From the NCBI RefSeq assembly GCF_002741945.1, contig NZ_MDVN01000022.1, positions 744,001 through 808,000 on the forward strand: a stretch of DNA of 64,000 nucleotides, in the 5' to 3' direction. Shown one piece after another: positions 17,634-26,463 of the stretch. A program made the translations under genes and the position numbers. The notes below the pieces were generated by a model. It was not told the DNA's origin. It worked only from the letters and a program-made list of their open reading frames with translations, and did not search any database. This DNA comes from Gaetbulibacter sp. 4G1 (lineage in GTDB: Bacteria > Bacteroidota > Bacteroidia > Flavobacteriales > Flavobacteriaceae). The first letter of the stretch is position 1. Each line of letters opens with the position of its first letter.

Positions 17634-18642
17634 CGTATTTGAAGCATTAAAAATTCATGAAGGATTATTTAAAAATTCAAATTATGAAGTATTATACCTT
17701 TCAAGAAATAAATTAATTAAAGGAGACAATGTTAAGCAGATAAACAATGTTATTAAAACATTTAATTTTCTTAGAAAAAAGAAGACTGGGGTTATTTATG
17801 GAATAACAGTAAATGAGGTTTTTTTAGCCTATTTGTCTAACGTTTTTGGAAATAAGAAATCAATTATTTTTTGGGTACAAGGACTTATAGACGAAGAAGA
17901 TTTTTTAAGCACTAATAACAGATTTAGGTATTTTATTTTTAATAAGTTATTTAAATTTTGTTTAAAAATCTCAGATAAAATTATTGTAGTCACTAAACAT
18001 ATGTTTGAGGTTCTTAAATCTAAATATAATTGCCCAATTAGTAAAAACCATATAGTTATTCCATGTAAATCTAGAGTTAGCTATACTGGAACTGAAAAGA
18101 TCAAGAAAAGTTTGAGTTATATAGGAGGGTTATCGAAATGGCAAAATGTAGATAAGATATTAGCTTTTTTTAATGAATTAAATAAGTTTAATAGTAAATA
18201 TAATTTATATATAGCTACATTCGATCATGAAATGGCAAATAATTTAGTTGAAAGGTATGTAGATAAAATTTATAGAGGTAAAACTCAATTAGTTAACGTA
18301 AGAACAGAAAAAGAAGTTGCGCATTTTCTAAGCAAAATGGAATATGGATTTTTGTTAAGGGATGATATTCTATTGAACAATGTAGCTTCTCCAATTAAGC
18401 TTGCTGAATACCTAGCCTGTGGAGTTAATCCTATAATAAGTAATAGTTTAAAAGATTTTTATAAATTAGTTAATAAATATAACTGTGGAGTGGTTGTTAA
18501 TAATATGAATTTAGAAAGTGCAGTTCAAAAGTTTTTAAACAGCGAACACTCAACGCAGAACGCAATAAATTGTTATAATAATACTTATGAGTTAGACGGT
18601 TTTAATGAAACTTTCAAAAGATTTGTAAATGAGAAACAATGA
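17587..18642 (+). CDS. glycosyltransferase, GT4-like (GT-B fold)
   Basis: Cytoplasmic enzyme expected to add a sugar to the lipid-linked repeat. In 351 residues the C-terminal half shows the donor-binding half of a GT-B protein: SYIGGLSKWQNVDKIL (about 178-193), then LAEYLACGVNPIIS, the counterpart of the LxEYMAxGxPVI motif. The canonical E-x7-E is not clear, so the GT4 family is tentative. It starts inside the 3' end of the upstream polymerase gene (47-base overlap) and ends overlapping a small secreted-protein gene by 14 bases. Confidence 0.75.
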   Translation: MKETLYITLPKNINFSVFEALKIHEGLFKNSNYEVLYLSRNKLIKGDNVKQINNVIKTFNFLRKKKTGVIYGITVNEVFLAYLSNVFGNKKSIIFWVQGLIDEEDFLSTNNRFRYFIFNKLFKFCLKISDKIIVVTKHMFEVLKSKYNCPISKNHIVIPCKSRVSYTGTEKIKKSLSYIGGLSKWQNVDKILAFFNELNKFNSKYNLYIATFDHEMANNLVERYVDKIYRGKTQLVNVRTEKEVAHFLSKMEYGFLLRDDILLNNVASPIKLAEYLACGVNPIISNSLKDFYKLVNKYNCGVVVNNMNLESAVQKFLNSEHSTQNAINCYNNTYELDGFNETFKRFVNEKQ

Positions 18643-19018
18643 GTTAAAAATAGTATGTATTATTTTTGTTTTAATACTATCAAATAATTTATGTTCGGTT
18701 TTTTTTGATAAGGATGTGCTGAAGGGTTTCAGAAAAATGGAACATAAAAAATTTGAAATAATATCAGAAATTAATGTTGGAAACGTATTCTCTAATTCAT
18801 TTTTTTTTACATCAAAAAAAAATTTACCAATTACAAACCAACAATTTTATATGATAAAAAATGTTTCAAATAATGAAATGATTTATTTTGAAGTGAACAC
18901 AATAAAAAGTAATGACACATTATACTTTTTTCAGAATATTGATTGGATTACAAAGAAGAACAGAAAAATAGAAAGTGGAAATTATATTCTTAATGCATTA
19001 GTGAAAAATGAAGAATAG
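18629..19018 (+). CDS. small exported or membrane-anchored protein of unknown function
   Basis: I do not recognise this 129-residue protein. Residues 7-23 are hydrophobic (IVCIIFVLILSNNLCSV) after a charged start, so it is exported or held by one N-terminal helix. The remaining 100 residues look like a small beta-rich domain, with strands such as FEIISEINVGNVF and EMIYFEVNTIKSN. It is embedded in the polymer gene string, overlapping the preceding glycosyltransferase by 14 bases and the next Wzy-like gene by 11 bases. This argues that it is a real, translationally coupled gene, perhaps a periplasmic partner of the neighbouring polymerase or ligase. Confidence 0.6.
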   Translation: MRNNELKIVCIIFVLILSNNLCSVFFDKDVLKGFRKMEHKKFEIISEINVGNVFSNSFFFTSKKNLPITNQQFYMIKNVSNNEMIYFEVNTIKSNDTLYFFQNIDWITKKNRKIESGNYILNALVKNEE

Positions 19019-20246
19019 TTATTATAATGGCGATGTTTGTTTAATGATTAAGTGTATGATTTTTTTGTCATTTTGCTCAGTTATAATTCGTTCTGAGTTT
19101 TTTAGTTCAGTTTTTTTATTTATTTCTTTTTTCTGTTTAGGAGCTATAAGCTTTACTAAAGCACCTTCTGCAGAAAAAATTAATTTCAAGATTCTTTTTT
19201 ATTTATGTCTCCCGTTTTTTATAGTAGTTCTTGGTTTGTTCTTCAGCGATAGTATTTTTAAGGCGCTAGAATTCGTGTTGAGAGTAACCCCTCTTTTCTT
19301 AATTCCTTATTTATTTATTAAATCAAAACAATCAATTATAATAGAATCGTATAAATTGATATTCAAATACTTTCCATTTTTATCTTTAGGAGTTTTTTAT
19401 TCCTATGCTATAATTGGGTTTGTTTATAAAATTAGAGGCTACGGAGATTATTTATATTATTCCAATTTCTCTGAGATTGTTGATATACATCCAACGTATT
19501 TAGGTTTAATTATAAACTTCTCTGTATGGTTTGTTATTAAAAGGAAAAGTTTATATAATAATATTATTTATTATTTGTTTTTGTTAAGCTTTTTACCATT
19601 ACTGATAATGGTTTCTTCTAAAACATCTATATTGGTTTACTCAATATTATTATCATTTACAATCATTTCAAGTCTTAAAAATATTTTTTTTAAAGGGCTT
19701 GCAATAATAATTATATCATGCTCTTTCTTGTTTTTGGTAAATAATTTTTTAATTGACAGATTTTTAGACAAAAAAGTTTCCGAACAGGAAACACTTGAAC
19801 AACATCAAATAGTTAAAAGTTTATATGAGAACGACCTTTCAGCCAGAGCGCAATTGTGGAAATCCAATATTGAGAGTTTGAAAGGGTTTCAAATACTTTA
19901 TGGAAATGGGACTCAATCAACTAATAAAGAAAGGAACTTAAATTATAAAAAAAACAATTTAACAAAAGCTTATGAAGAGTCGTATAATGCACACAATCAA
20001 TTTGTGGAAACACTTTACTCATACGGGCTAGTAGGTTTGATATTATTCTTGTCTCATTGCATCTTTGTTTTTAAATTAACTTTTATTTACAAACCCCTAA
20101 GCTCTAATTCAGTAATTTATTTTTGTTTAATGTTATATTTTATGACTGAGTCTATACTCTATAGAACTATAGGAATTGTTTTATACGCGTTTATAATAAC
20201 ATATATTTATATTTCAAGTCAGAATAAAGAAAATGAACTTTTATAA
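19008..20246 (+). CDS. O-antigen ligase/polymerase-like membrane protein
   Basis: Second of three Wzy/WaaL-like proteins in the locus. The 412 residues contain about ten to twelve hydrophobic helices and a long hydrophilic loop around 255-330. The loop includes SARAQLWKSNIESLKG and YNAHNQFVETLYSYGLVGL; the latter resembles the HNxxLxxxxExGxxG signature of the O-antigen ligase family (Wzy_C). That motif makes this the best WaaL/Wzy_C candidate of the three. It overlaps neighbours on both sides (11 and 14 bases). Confidence 0.78.
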   Translation: MKNSYYNGDVCLMIKCMIFLSFCSVIIRSEFFSSVFLFISFFCLGAISFTKAPSAEKINFKILFYLCLPFFIVVLGLFFSDSIFKALEFVLRVTPLFLIPYLFIKSKQSIIIESYKLIFKYFPFLSLGVFYSYAIIGFVYKIRGYGDYLYYSNFSEIVDIHPTYLGLIINFSVWFVIKRKSLYNNIIYYLFLLSFLPLLIMVSSKTSILVYSILLSFTIISSLKNIFFKGLAIIIISCSFLFLVNNFLIDRFLDKKVSEQETLEQHQIVKSLYENDLSARAQLWKSNIESLKGFQILYGNGTQSTNKERNLNYKKNNLTKAYEESYNAHNQFVETLYSYGLVGLILFLSHCIFVFKLTFIYKPLSSNSVIYFCLMLYFMTESILYRTIGIVLYAFIITYIYISSQNKENELL

Positions 20247-21369
20247 ATGCTTTTTACTAATGCCTTTGTTTTTACTTTTTATAGCGATACCTATAGAAAA
20301 GTATAATATCGATTTCAGTAGAGCGATTAAGTTTTTAGCTATTTTAATAATTGTTTTAAATGCAATCTTTTTAAAGCAAAGAAACATCTTTGTGCTTTTA
20401 TTGGTACTTACAGTAGTTTATTTATGCTTTTTGACCTATTATAATAATATCAATATCAAACAGGCAGGAGAAGATGGGATAAGGTATCTGATTCCAATAT
20501 TAGCATTAATATATGGTTTACAGTTAAAAGATGTTAAAACCAAAGCCATAACTATTATTATAGTATATGTACTGCTCAATGATTTTTATCAATTAATTAG
20601 CGGTATTTATACTATGCTAAATGAAAAGCAATTAGTTTTTAAAAGAGCTACTGGATTTGTTGGTTTTTTTGACTTTTTTGGTTTTATAAATTTGGTTGCA
20701 TTAGTTGTTATTAATGAAACTATTTTACCTCGTTTTGAAAATTTTAAGCTACATCTTAAAGTTGTTTTTACCTTTTTTATTTTATGGTCATTATCTTTAA
20801 AAATTGTGATACTTTTTATGGTATATGCAATAATTAAAAACAGAAAATTACTATTGATTCCAGCAGGGCTTATTGTGTTTTTAATGTTAGTGAAAAATAC
20901 CACAATAACAAATGCTATTTTGCTGAGGGTAGATAGATATTTAGTACATCAAGATTCAGCGCGAAACGAATCTTATCGATTAATGTATAATAATATAAAT
21001 GATTTTTGGCTTTTTGGTAAGGGGCCTGGAACATTTGGTGGACCTGCATCGACAAAATATGAAAGTTTTTTATACAAAAAATATAAATTTAATTGGTTTG
21101 GAGAATATGGAATGGCAACTACAGATACATACTACCCGCACCTTATTGTTGAATTGGGTATGGTTTTTGGTCTTTTTTATCTTATTATTGTCTTGATTAT
21201 GCCAATATATATAAGCCCCAATAAGCTTTTGTCTCTTTCAGTTATTTTGATATTAAGTTTAAACAGTGTTTTTAGTTTTGCGTTAAATTCAATGAGCTAT
21301 TGTTTCTTTAGCTTATTATTAATTTTTTTAGTAGAGAACAAACACCTTGTAAAAGACACAAAAGAATGA
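20233..21369 (+). CDS. third Wzy/O-antigen ligase-like membrane protein
   Basis: Polytopic inner-membrane protein of 378 residues with about ten hydrophobic segments. A hydrophilic loop at about 230-300 contains RVDRYLVHQDSARNESY, FGKGPGTFGG and YYPHLIVELGMVFGLFY; the last resembles the HNxxLExxxExGxxG region of Wzy_C proteins. It could be the polymerase or a ligase. It overlaps the preceding ligase-like gene by 14 bases and the following GT4 by four (ATGA). Confidence 0.7.
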   Translation: MNFYKCFLLMPLFLLFIAIPIEKYNIDFSRAIKFLAILIIVLNAIFLKQRNIFVLLLVLTVVYLCFLTYYNNINIKQAGEDGIRYLIPILALIYGLQLKDVKTKAITIIIVYVLLNDFYQLISGIYTMLNEKQLVFKRATGFVGFFDFFGFINLVALVVINETILPRFENFKLHLKVVFTFFILWSLSLKIVILFMVYAIIKNRKLLLIPAGLIVFLMLVKNTTITNAILLRVDRYLVHQDSARNESYRLMYNNINDFWLFGKGPGTFGGPASTKYESFLYKKYKFNWFGEYGMATTDTYYPHLIVELGMVFGLFYLIIVLIMPIYISPNKLLSLSVILILSLNSVFSFALNSMSYCFFSLLLIFLVENKHLVKDTKE

Positions 21370-22397
21370 AAAAGATTTTATTTATTGGCAACATCCCTGA
21401 TGAAGACCCTAAATCTATAGGAGGAGCAAATACTTATACCTCTGAAATTTTGAGGGAGATTAGAAGCAATAAAAATATTAGCTTAACTTTTTTAAAAATT
21501 AGAAAAAGATGGTATAAGTTTGGACAAATTTTTGATTACACTTTTTTCCCATTTAAATTCATGACAAAAATCCTTAAGCAAGATATAGTAAGTATACACG
21601 CAACTTGGGATTTTCATTTAACATTAGGCCCTTTTGTTGTTTTAGTCTCAAAATTGTTTGGAAAGAAAGTCGTTTATCATTTTTTTGGAGGTAAGTTTCA
21701 TCAAATGTATCAAGAATATCCATTATTATTAAAAAAATGGTTGAATATTACAATATTTAGATCTGATTTTAAGCTAATGGAAACTCAAAGAATGATTAAT
21801 TATTTTGAATCAAAAGAGTTTCAGGGGATGATTTGGTTTCCTAATAGTAGAAGAAAAGAGGTTATGAAGTCAAGAAAAAATAATTTTTCTAAAAAATTTG
21901 TTTTCATTTCTAGAGTTACACCAACTAAAGGGATTGACTATATTGTAGAAGCGGCAAAAAACCTTCCAGATGATTATTTGATTCATATTTACGGACCTTT
22001 AGACAAAAATTTTTATAATGAAACGATTATAACTTCTTCTAATTTAAAATATATGGGAATATTATCTCCAAAGGATGTCGTTTTAACACTTGTTGAATAT
22101 GATGTATTATTATTACCTTCGTTTCATAACGGAGAGGGTTACCCGGGAATATTTATTGAGGCGATGTCTGTTGGCTTGCCAATTATTTCTACTGATTGGA
22201 ACTCTTTGGATGAACTTGTAGAAGACGGGTTTAATGGTCTTTTAGTTAAAACTAAAAATAGCGAACAATTATTAAGAGCTATCAAATCTTTTAGCAGAGA
22301 AAATTATTGCGATTACTCAAATAACGCTAAAAAAAAGTTCAAAAATTTTAATATAGACGAGGTTATTAAAAAACTTTTTAAATTGTACTTTAAATGA
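21366..22397 (+). CDS. GT4 family glycosyltransferase
   Basis: Retaining GT-B glycosyltransferase, 343 residues. The N-terminal loop GGANTYTSEIL is typical of acceptor binding, and FISRVTPTKGIDYIVEAAK starts the donor domain near 178. EGYPGIFIEAMSVGLPII holds the E-x7-E motif that defines GT4 enzymes, followed by EDGFNGLLV. Cytoplasmic, no membrane segment. ATGA overlaps link it to both neighbours. Donor and acceptor sugars cannot be deduced. Confidence 0.9.
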   Translation: MKKILFIGNIPDEDPKSIGGANTYTSEILREIRSNKNISLTFLKIRKRWYKFGQIFDYTFFPFKFMTKILKQDIVSIHATWDFHLTLGPFVVLVSKLFGKKVVYHFFGGKFHQMYQEYPLLLKKWLNITIFRSDFKLMETQRMINYFESKEFQGMIWFPNSRRKEVMKSRKNNFSKKFVFISRVTPTKGIDYIVEAAKNLPDDYLIHIYGPLDKNFYNETIITSSNLKYMGILSPKDVVLTLVEYDVLLLPSFHNGEGYPGIFIEAMSVGLPIISTDWNSLDELVEDGFNGLLVKTKNSEQLLRAIKSFSRENYCDYSNNAKKKFKNFNIDEVIKKLFKLYFK

Positions 22398-22825
22398 TTA
22401 ACGCTTATTTTTTTTATAAAATATCTCATAAACTATATAAATGGAAAGTCCCAGTTTTACCAAGTATTGTTAAACTATTTTGCTTTTTATTATATAATTC
22501 AAGTATTCCATTCCAATGTCAGTTGGGAAGGGGAACACGATTTGCTTATGGAGCGATAGGTGTAGTACTGCACAAAAGAACAATTATGGGAACAAATTGT
22601 GTTATTGGAACCAATGTAACGGTAGGCGGGAGGTCTGGACATTATGAAGTCCCTGTTATTGGAAACAATACTTTTATTGCAACTGGCGCAAAGGTATTGG
22701 GCCCAATTACAATTGGAGACAATGTAGTTATTGGAGCTAACGCTGTAGTGATTAAAGACATCCCTAATAATTGCATAGTAGCAGGAATTCCCGCTAAAAT
22801 TATTAAAAAACCTGATTACGAATAG
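22394..22825 (+). CDS. hexapeptide-repeat O-acetyltransferase (CysE/LacA-like)
   Basis: The 143-residue protein is built on a left-handed beta-helix: repeats such as GTNCVIGTNVTVGG, VIGNNTFIATGAKVLGP and TIGDNVVIGANAVVIKD, ending with NNCIVAGIPAKIIKK. This is the serine acetyltransferase-like group that acetylates sugars in polysaccharide loci. It lacks the N-terminal helical domain of true serine acetyltransferase, so a sugar acceptor is more likely than L-serine. It follows the GT4 by ATGA overlap and abuts the CapK-like gene with no gap. Confidence 0.87.
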   Translation: MINAYFFYKISHKLYKWKVPVLPSIVKLFCFLLYNSSIPFQCQLGRGTRFAYGAIGVVLHKRTIMGTNCVIGTNVTVGGRSGHYEVPVIGNNTFIATGAKVLGPITIGDNVVIGANAVVIKDIPNNCIVAGIPAKIIKKPDYE

Positions 22826-24163
22826 ATGCCGTCATTAAAAAACTTGTTTTTTTCGCTTAATAAAAAAATCATGTCTAATAAGAAAATGGCGATTTTCTTA
22901 ATGAGTATATTGCCTTCTTTCAAATTTATTTTTGGTTCAAAATATAAAACCATTCTAATAAAGGAATCTTTTAAAGAAGGGATTAATACTAGTCAATTAT
23001 TCAAAGTAACTAATCAAGTTGTTAAAACTACTCCGTATTATTCTACACCCCAATCGCATAATATCAATAGTCTTTCTGAATTTGAATCTTTAATAAAACC
23101 CTTTGACAAAGAAATACTACAGAATAAGTTTAACAAATTAATTTCTAAAGCCTTTTCAAAAACATCTTATGATAGTATGACAACAGGGGGTACATCTGGA
23201 GCACCAACACGGTTTTTTGTCCCTAAGAATAGGTTTAGAAAAGAGTTTGCTTTTTATCATAAGATATGGTCTACATTAGGATATAACGAACATATAAGAG
23301 GTGTAATTCGCAATGAAAAACTTTCGGAAAACGAAATTTATAAAGTAAATCCGATTACCAAAGAAATTATTTTTGATGGTTTTAGAAACCATGAAACGTA
23401 TTACCATAAAATTTATCTAATATTGCAGAAATTTAATATTAAGTTTTTGCAAGGATATCCATCTTCCATTTCAAATTTTCTAATATATGTCAATGAGAAA
23501 AACCTAGATACATCATTTTTTAAAGGTGTTTTTTTAAGCTCTGAAATATTTTTAGATCACCAACGGTCTTTATTAATCGAAACCATGAAACTACCAGTGA
23601 TATCAGTATATGGTCATAGCGAAAAACTTATTATGGCAGTAGACTTTAAAGGGAATAATGAATACCAAGTCATAGAAAATTATGGGTATTTAGAACTTGT
23701 AGATGATAATGATAATGTGATAAAAGAAGAAGGTGTTTTAGGCGAAATTGTAGGTTCTACTTTTGATAATTATGGCATGCCTCTACTTAGGTTTAAAACG
23801 GGAGATTATTCTAGTTATTTAAAATATTCAGAATCTGAACCTAGAATTTTAAATGGAATACAAGGCCGATGGCAAGAAATGAAAATTTATAACAAAGACG
23901 GATCATTTGTAACACCAACAGCTCTAAACCTTCATGACGAATTAAACAGGTATATTAATGGTCTTCAATACGTTCAAAATGAAAAAGGAAAACTAGAAGT
24001 GCATATAATACCTAATGATCTATTTAATGAAAAAATAGAAAGCACTTTTTTTAAACACTATCAAGATAGAATGGCAACGAACTCAGTTATTGAAATACAT
24101 AAAGTAAAGCGCTTACAAAAACGAAAAAATGGAAAATTTATACTTTTAGAAAGCAAACTTTAA
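22826..24163 (+). CDS. CapK/PaaK-like adenylate-forming enzyme
   Basis: Member of the phenylacetate-CoA ligase (PaaK)-related group, often called CapK in capsule loci. The 445-residue product has the ANL nucleotide loop TTGGTSGAPTRFF near residues 118-130, a core motif VYGHSEKL replacing the usual YGxTE, and FKTGDYSSY. The chemistry is expected to be ATP-dependent activation of a carboxylate, perhaps to decorate the polymer; substrate and carrier are unknown. It starts immediately after the acetyltransferase stop. A perfect palindrome ACTTTAATTAAAGT overlaps the stop codon, and the transcription unit may end here. Confidence 0.82.
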   Translation: MPSLKNLFFSLNKKIMSNKKMAIFLMSILPSFKFIFGSKYKTILIKESFKEGINTSQLFKVTNQVVKTTPYYSTPQSHNINSLSEFESLIKPFDKEILQNKFNKLISKAFSKTSYDSMTTGGTSGAPTRFFVPKNRFRKEFAFYHKIWSTLGYNEHIRGVIRNEKLSENEIYKVNPITKEIIFDGFRNHETYYHKIYLILQKFNIKFLQGYPSSISNFLIYVNEKNLDTSFFKGVFLSSEIFLDHQRSLLIETMKLPVISVYGHSEKLIMAVDFKGNNEYQVIENYGYLELVDDNDNVIKEEGVLGEIVGSTFDNYGMPLLRFKTGDYSSYLKYSESEPRILNGIQGRWQEMKIYNKDGSFVTPTALNLHDELNRYINGLQYVQNEKGKLEVHIIPNDLFNEKIESTFFKHYQDRMATNSVIEIHKVKRLQKRKNGKFILLESKL

Positions 24164-24353
24164 TTAAAGTATATCCTAATCGACAATTCTATATGATATT
24201 TTCAATTATAATAGATTTGATAACAAATAATCTTAAGATAAAATGCTAAAAAATCGTAAAGAATAATTAGAAAGAATACTTTTGACATCTCATGTGATAT
24301 TAGAAATAAAATATATACTATCTAAAATTATTTGTAATAGAGCCCAACATACT
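24164..24353. other. intergenic break inside the polysaccharide locus
   Basis: At about 190 bases this is the longest gap within the tightly packed central part of the locus. It has no recognisable gene, is very A/T rich, begins with a palindrome at the CapK stop and contains a -7 box at 24277. It probably separates two transcription units. Confidence 0.5.
24277..24284 (+). promoter_or_regulatory. internal TAnnTTTG promoter box in polysaccharide locus
   Basis: TACTTTTG matches TAnnTTTG. It overlaps the TTG at 24282, the longest possible start of the next gene, which therefore cannot be translated from a transcript begun here. No TTTG at 19 bases upstream is seen. Confidence 0.45.
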
Positions 24354-25484
24354 ATGCTAGAAACTAAAATTAACAAATTTTTATCTGAGTTCGATACTAA
24401 AAGCCTGAAAGGATATTCTGTTTACGACGCCTTTAATTCACCATTATTAAAACATATAGGGAAGTTCGAGTTTAAATTAATTAATGTAATTATAACACAA
24501 ACGTTTAAACGAATACCTTTTAACATAAGAGGGTTGTTTGGTGTAAAAAAATCTGTTAACCCTAAATCTCTAGGACTAATTCTTAAAGCTAAATTGCTTT
24601 TAAGCAAATCTGAAAAAGATGTAAAACCATTGTATAACCTTATTCTTATCGAAAAAAACAAGGAATTTCAAAATTTATGTTGGGGATATAATTGGGACTA
24701 TTACACACTACGAGGAGGAACCTTTCCTAAAGGTTTTCCAAATGCTATTGTGACATATTTTATTGGAGATGCTTTATTAGATTATTATTTAAAATATCCT
24801 TCTGAACAATTAAAAAATAATTTGCTTTCAATTAGAGACTATTTTATCGAGGATATTAATAAAACGACTAGTGAATATGGAATTTGCTTTAGCTATTCGT
24901 CAATAGATCATAAAGAAATTTATAATGCTTCGGCTCTTATTTCAAGATACTTATATCGATTAGGAAACCTATTCGACACTTCTGATAAAGCATTGCTAAT
25001 AAAGAGTATTGTATATTTAAAAAAAGCACAAAATGAAGACGGAAGTTGGTTTTATGGTAATGCACTAAATCAAAAATGGGTAGATTCGTTTCATACAGAA
25101 TATCTTCTTGAGTTTTTTGAATGTTTAGACAAAGAACTTATTGAAGAACTTGACCTTGAAGAATTACTTTCTAAAGCTCAATTGTATTATTTAAAAGAGT
25201 TTTACTTTCATAAAGTATGTAATTACTTTCCAAAAAAGAAATACCCAATAAATGTGCATTCTGTTGCCAGTAGAATTATCTACTTATCTCAAAACAATAA
25301 AACAAACGAAGCTAAAGAAATAATAGAATGGGCTTTTAATAACTTGTATAATAATAGAAAATTTGCTTTTTATTTTGAGAAAAACAAATATCTTGTAAAT
25401 AAGAATCTATATCATAGGTGGAACCAGTCCTGGATGTATTTAGCCTTGTGTTTCTATAAAAGTAAAAATATAAATGAAGCTTAA
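24354..25484 (+). CDS. alpha-helical (alpha/alpha-toroid-like) protein of polysaccharide loci
   Basis: Function unknown. The product is 376 residues from ATG 24354; TTG 24282 and GTG 24294 are upstream alternatives (400 and 396 residues). It is mostly helical, with segments of the type LKKAQNEDGSW followed by WVDSFHTEYLLEFFECL. This helix-loop-helix pattern with a DGSW turn occurs in alpha/alpha toroids such as terpene cyclases, prenyltransferases and polysaccharide lyases. Relatives in flavobacterial capsule loci have, as I recall, been labelled delta-aminolevulinic acid dehydratase, which nothing in this sequence supports. It overlaps the next gene by 11 bases. A sugar-handling role is inferred from context only. 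Confidence 0.65.
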   Translation: MLETKINKFLSEFDTKSLKGYSVYDAFNSPLLKHIGKFEFKLINVIITQTFKRIPFNIRGLFGVKKSVNPKSLGLILKAKLLLSKSEKDVKPLYNLILIEKNKEFQNLCWGYNWDYYTLRGGTFPKGFPNAIVTYFIGDALLDYYLKYPSEQLKNNLLSIRDYFIEDINKTTSEYGICFSYSSIDHKEIYNASALISRYLYRLGNLFDTSDKALLIKSIVYLKKAQNEDGSWFYGNALNQKWVDSFHTEYLLEFFECLDKELIEELDLEELLSKAQLYYLKEFYFHKVCNYFPKKKYPINVHSVASRIIYLSQNNKTNEAKEIIEWAFNNLYNNRKFAFYFEKNKYLVNKNLYHRWNQSWMYLALCFYKSKNINEA

Positions 25485-26463
25485 GAGTCTTTTTAAAGAT
25501 GGTATACTAATGTACATGAACGCATATGTTAAGTTTGCGGGTGATGAGGATGATAAGCATGAAGCATTGACCATACAAACCTTAAGAAAGTATTTGATAC
25601 CTCAAGGCCTTATTAAAGAGTATGATGTTTTAGGAAGAAAATCTAAAGGAAACTACTTAAAATCTAAAGGCTATTATATTGCTAATTCAAAAAACACTCC
25701 TTTTCAAAGTGGAATACAAACTTCAATAAAAGATTCTGAACTTTATCAATTAAACACGATTAACGATTATTTTAATTCTACAGTATATCTGCGTGCTCTA
25801 GTCAATATGAACGATATAACTGATGAATTAAAATCTAAATTTAAATTTTTGCCAGAGAGTAAAAAAATGAGTGTGCATAAAAAACTCATCACCTTAATCA
25901 CTCAATTTCAATTAAAATTATGCGATGAAAATCAAATACTAAAGTTTATTAATACTCAGTTAAGTAAAGATTTAAAAGACTTTATTTATGAGAATTCATT
26001 TGATGACAATAATTTAGATGGATCTTCACATGAGTTTGGATACTGGCTAAATTATCTTGTCGATTTTTATGAAATATCAAACAGTATTGAGTTAGGGCAA
26101 AATATTAAAAGTTATTTTGAAAAACTACATCTCATTTTTGTAGCAAAAAAAATGTTTTATCATGACGTCATTGGTAAAAATAAAACATGTATAAATGTGT
26201 CAGGTGTTATTTTGATTAGTAAAGCATTTTTAAGGTACTCCTTAATCACAAAAGATTTTAGATATACCAATGCATCATTATTTTTAATTGATTTTGTTAA
26301 AGACTTACAATTAAGAAATAAAGGGTTTATTCAAAATACATTTCCAATATATAAAGGCAATTCAAAAATGAAATTCCCTTCCTGGACATTGAATTATTTT
26401 TTAGAAGCATTAATTTTGAAAAAACAAGCATTACATGAGTTTGAAAATAGCACTATTAACTAA
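25474..26463 (+). CDS. helical protein of unknown function, paired with the preceding gene
   Basis: I do not recognise this 329-residue protein. It has no signal peptide or membrane helix and is predicted largely helical. The N-terminal third is charged (GDEDDKHEALTIQTLRKYL). Near the C-terminus, FVKDLQLRNKGFI followed by FPSWTLNYFLEALIL repeats the layout seen in the neighbour at 24354, so it may also be an alpha/alpha toroid, more diverged. It overlaps the genes on both sides (11 and 29 bases), which indicates coupling and a shared role. Confidence 0.6.
   Translation: MKLKSLFKDGILMYMNAYVKFAGDEDDKHEALTIQTLRKYLIPQGLIKEYDVLGRKSKGNYLKSKGYYIANSKNTPFQSGIQTSIKDSELYQLNTINDYFNSTVYLRALVNMNDITDELKSKFKFLPESKKMSVHKKLITLITQFQLKLCDENQILKFINTQLSKDLKDFIYENSFDDNNLDGSSHEFGYWLNYLVDFYEISNSIELGQNIKSYFEKLHLIFVAKKMFYHDVIGKNKTCINVSGVILISKAFLRYSLITKDFRYTNASLFLIDFVKDLQLRNKGFIQNTFPIYKGNSKMKFPSWTLNYFLEALILKKQALHEFENSTIN

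Noticed and set aside
24354-25484. Delta-aminolevulinic acid dehydratase, a label I recall for relatives of this protein
   Set aside because: No lysine active-site motif or metal-binding cysteine cluster of that enzyme is present, and the context is polysaccharide synthesis.
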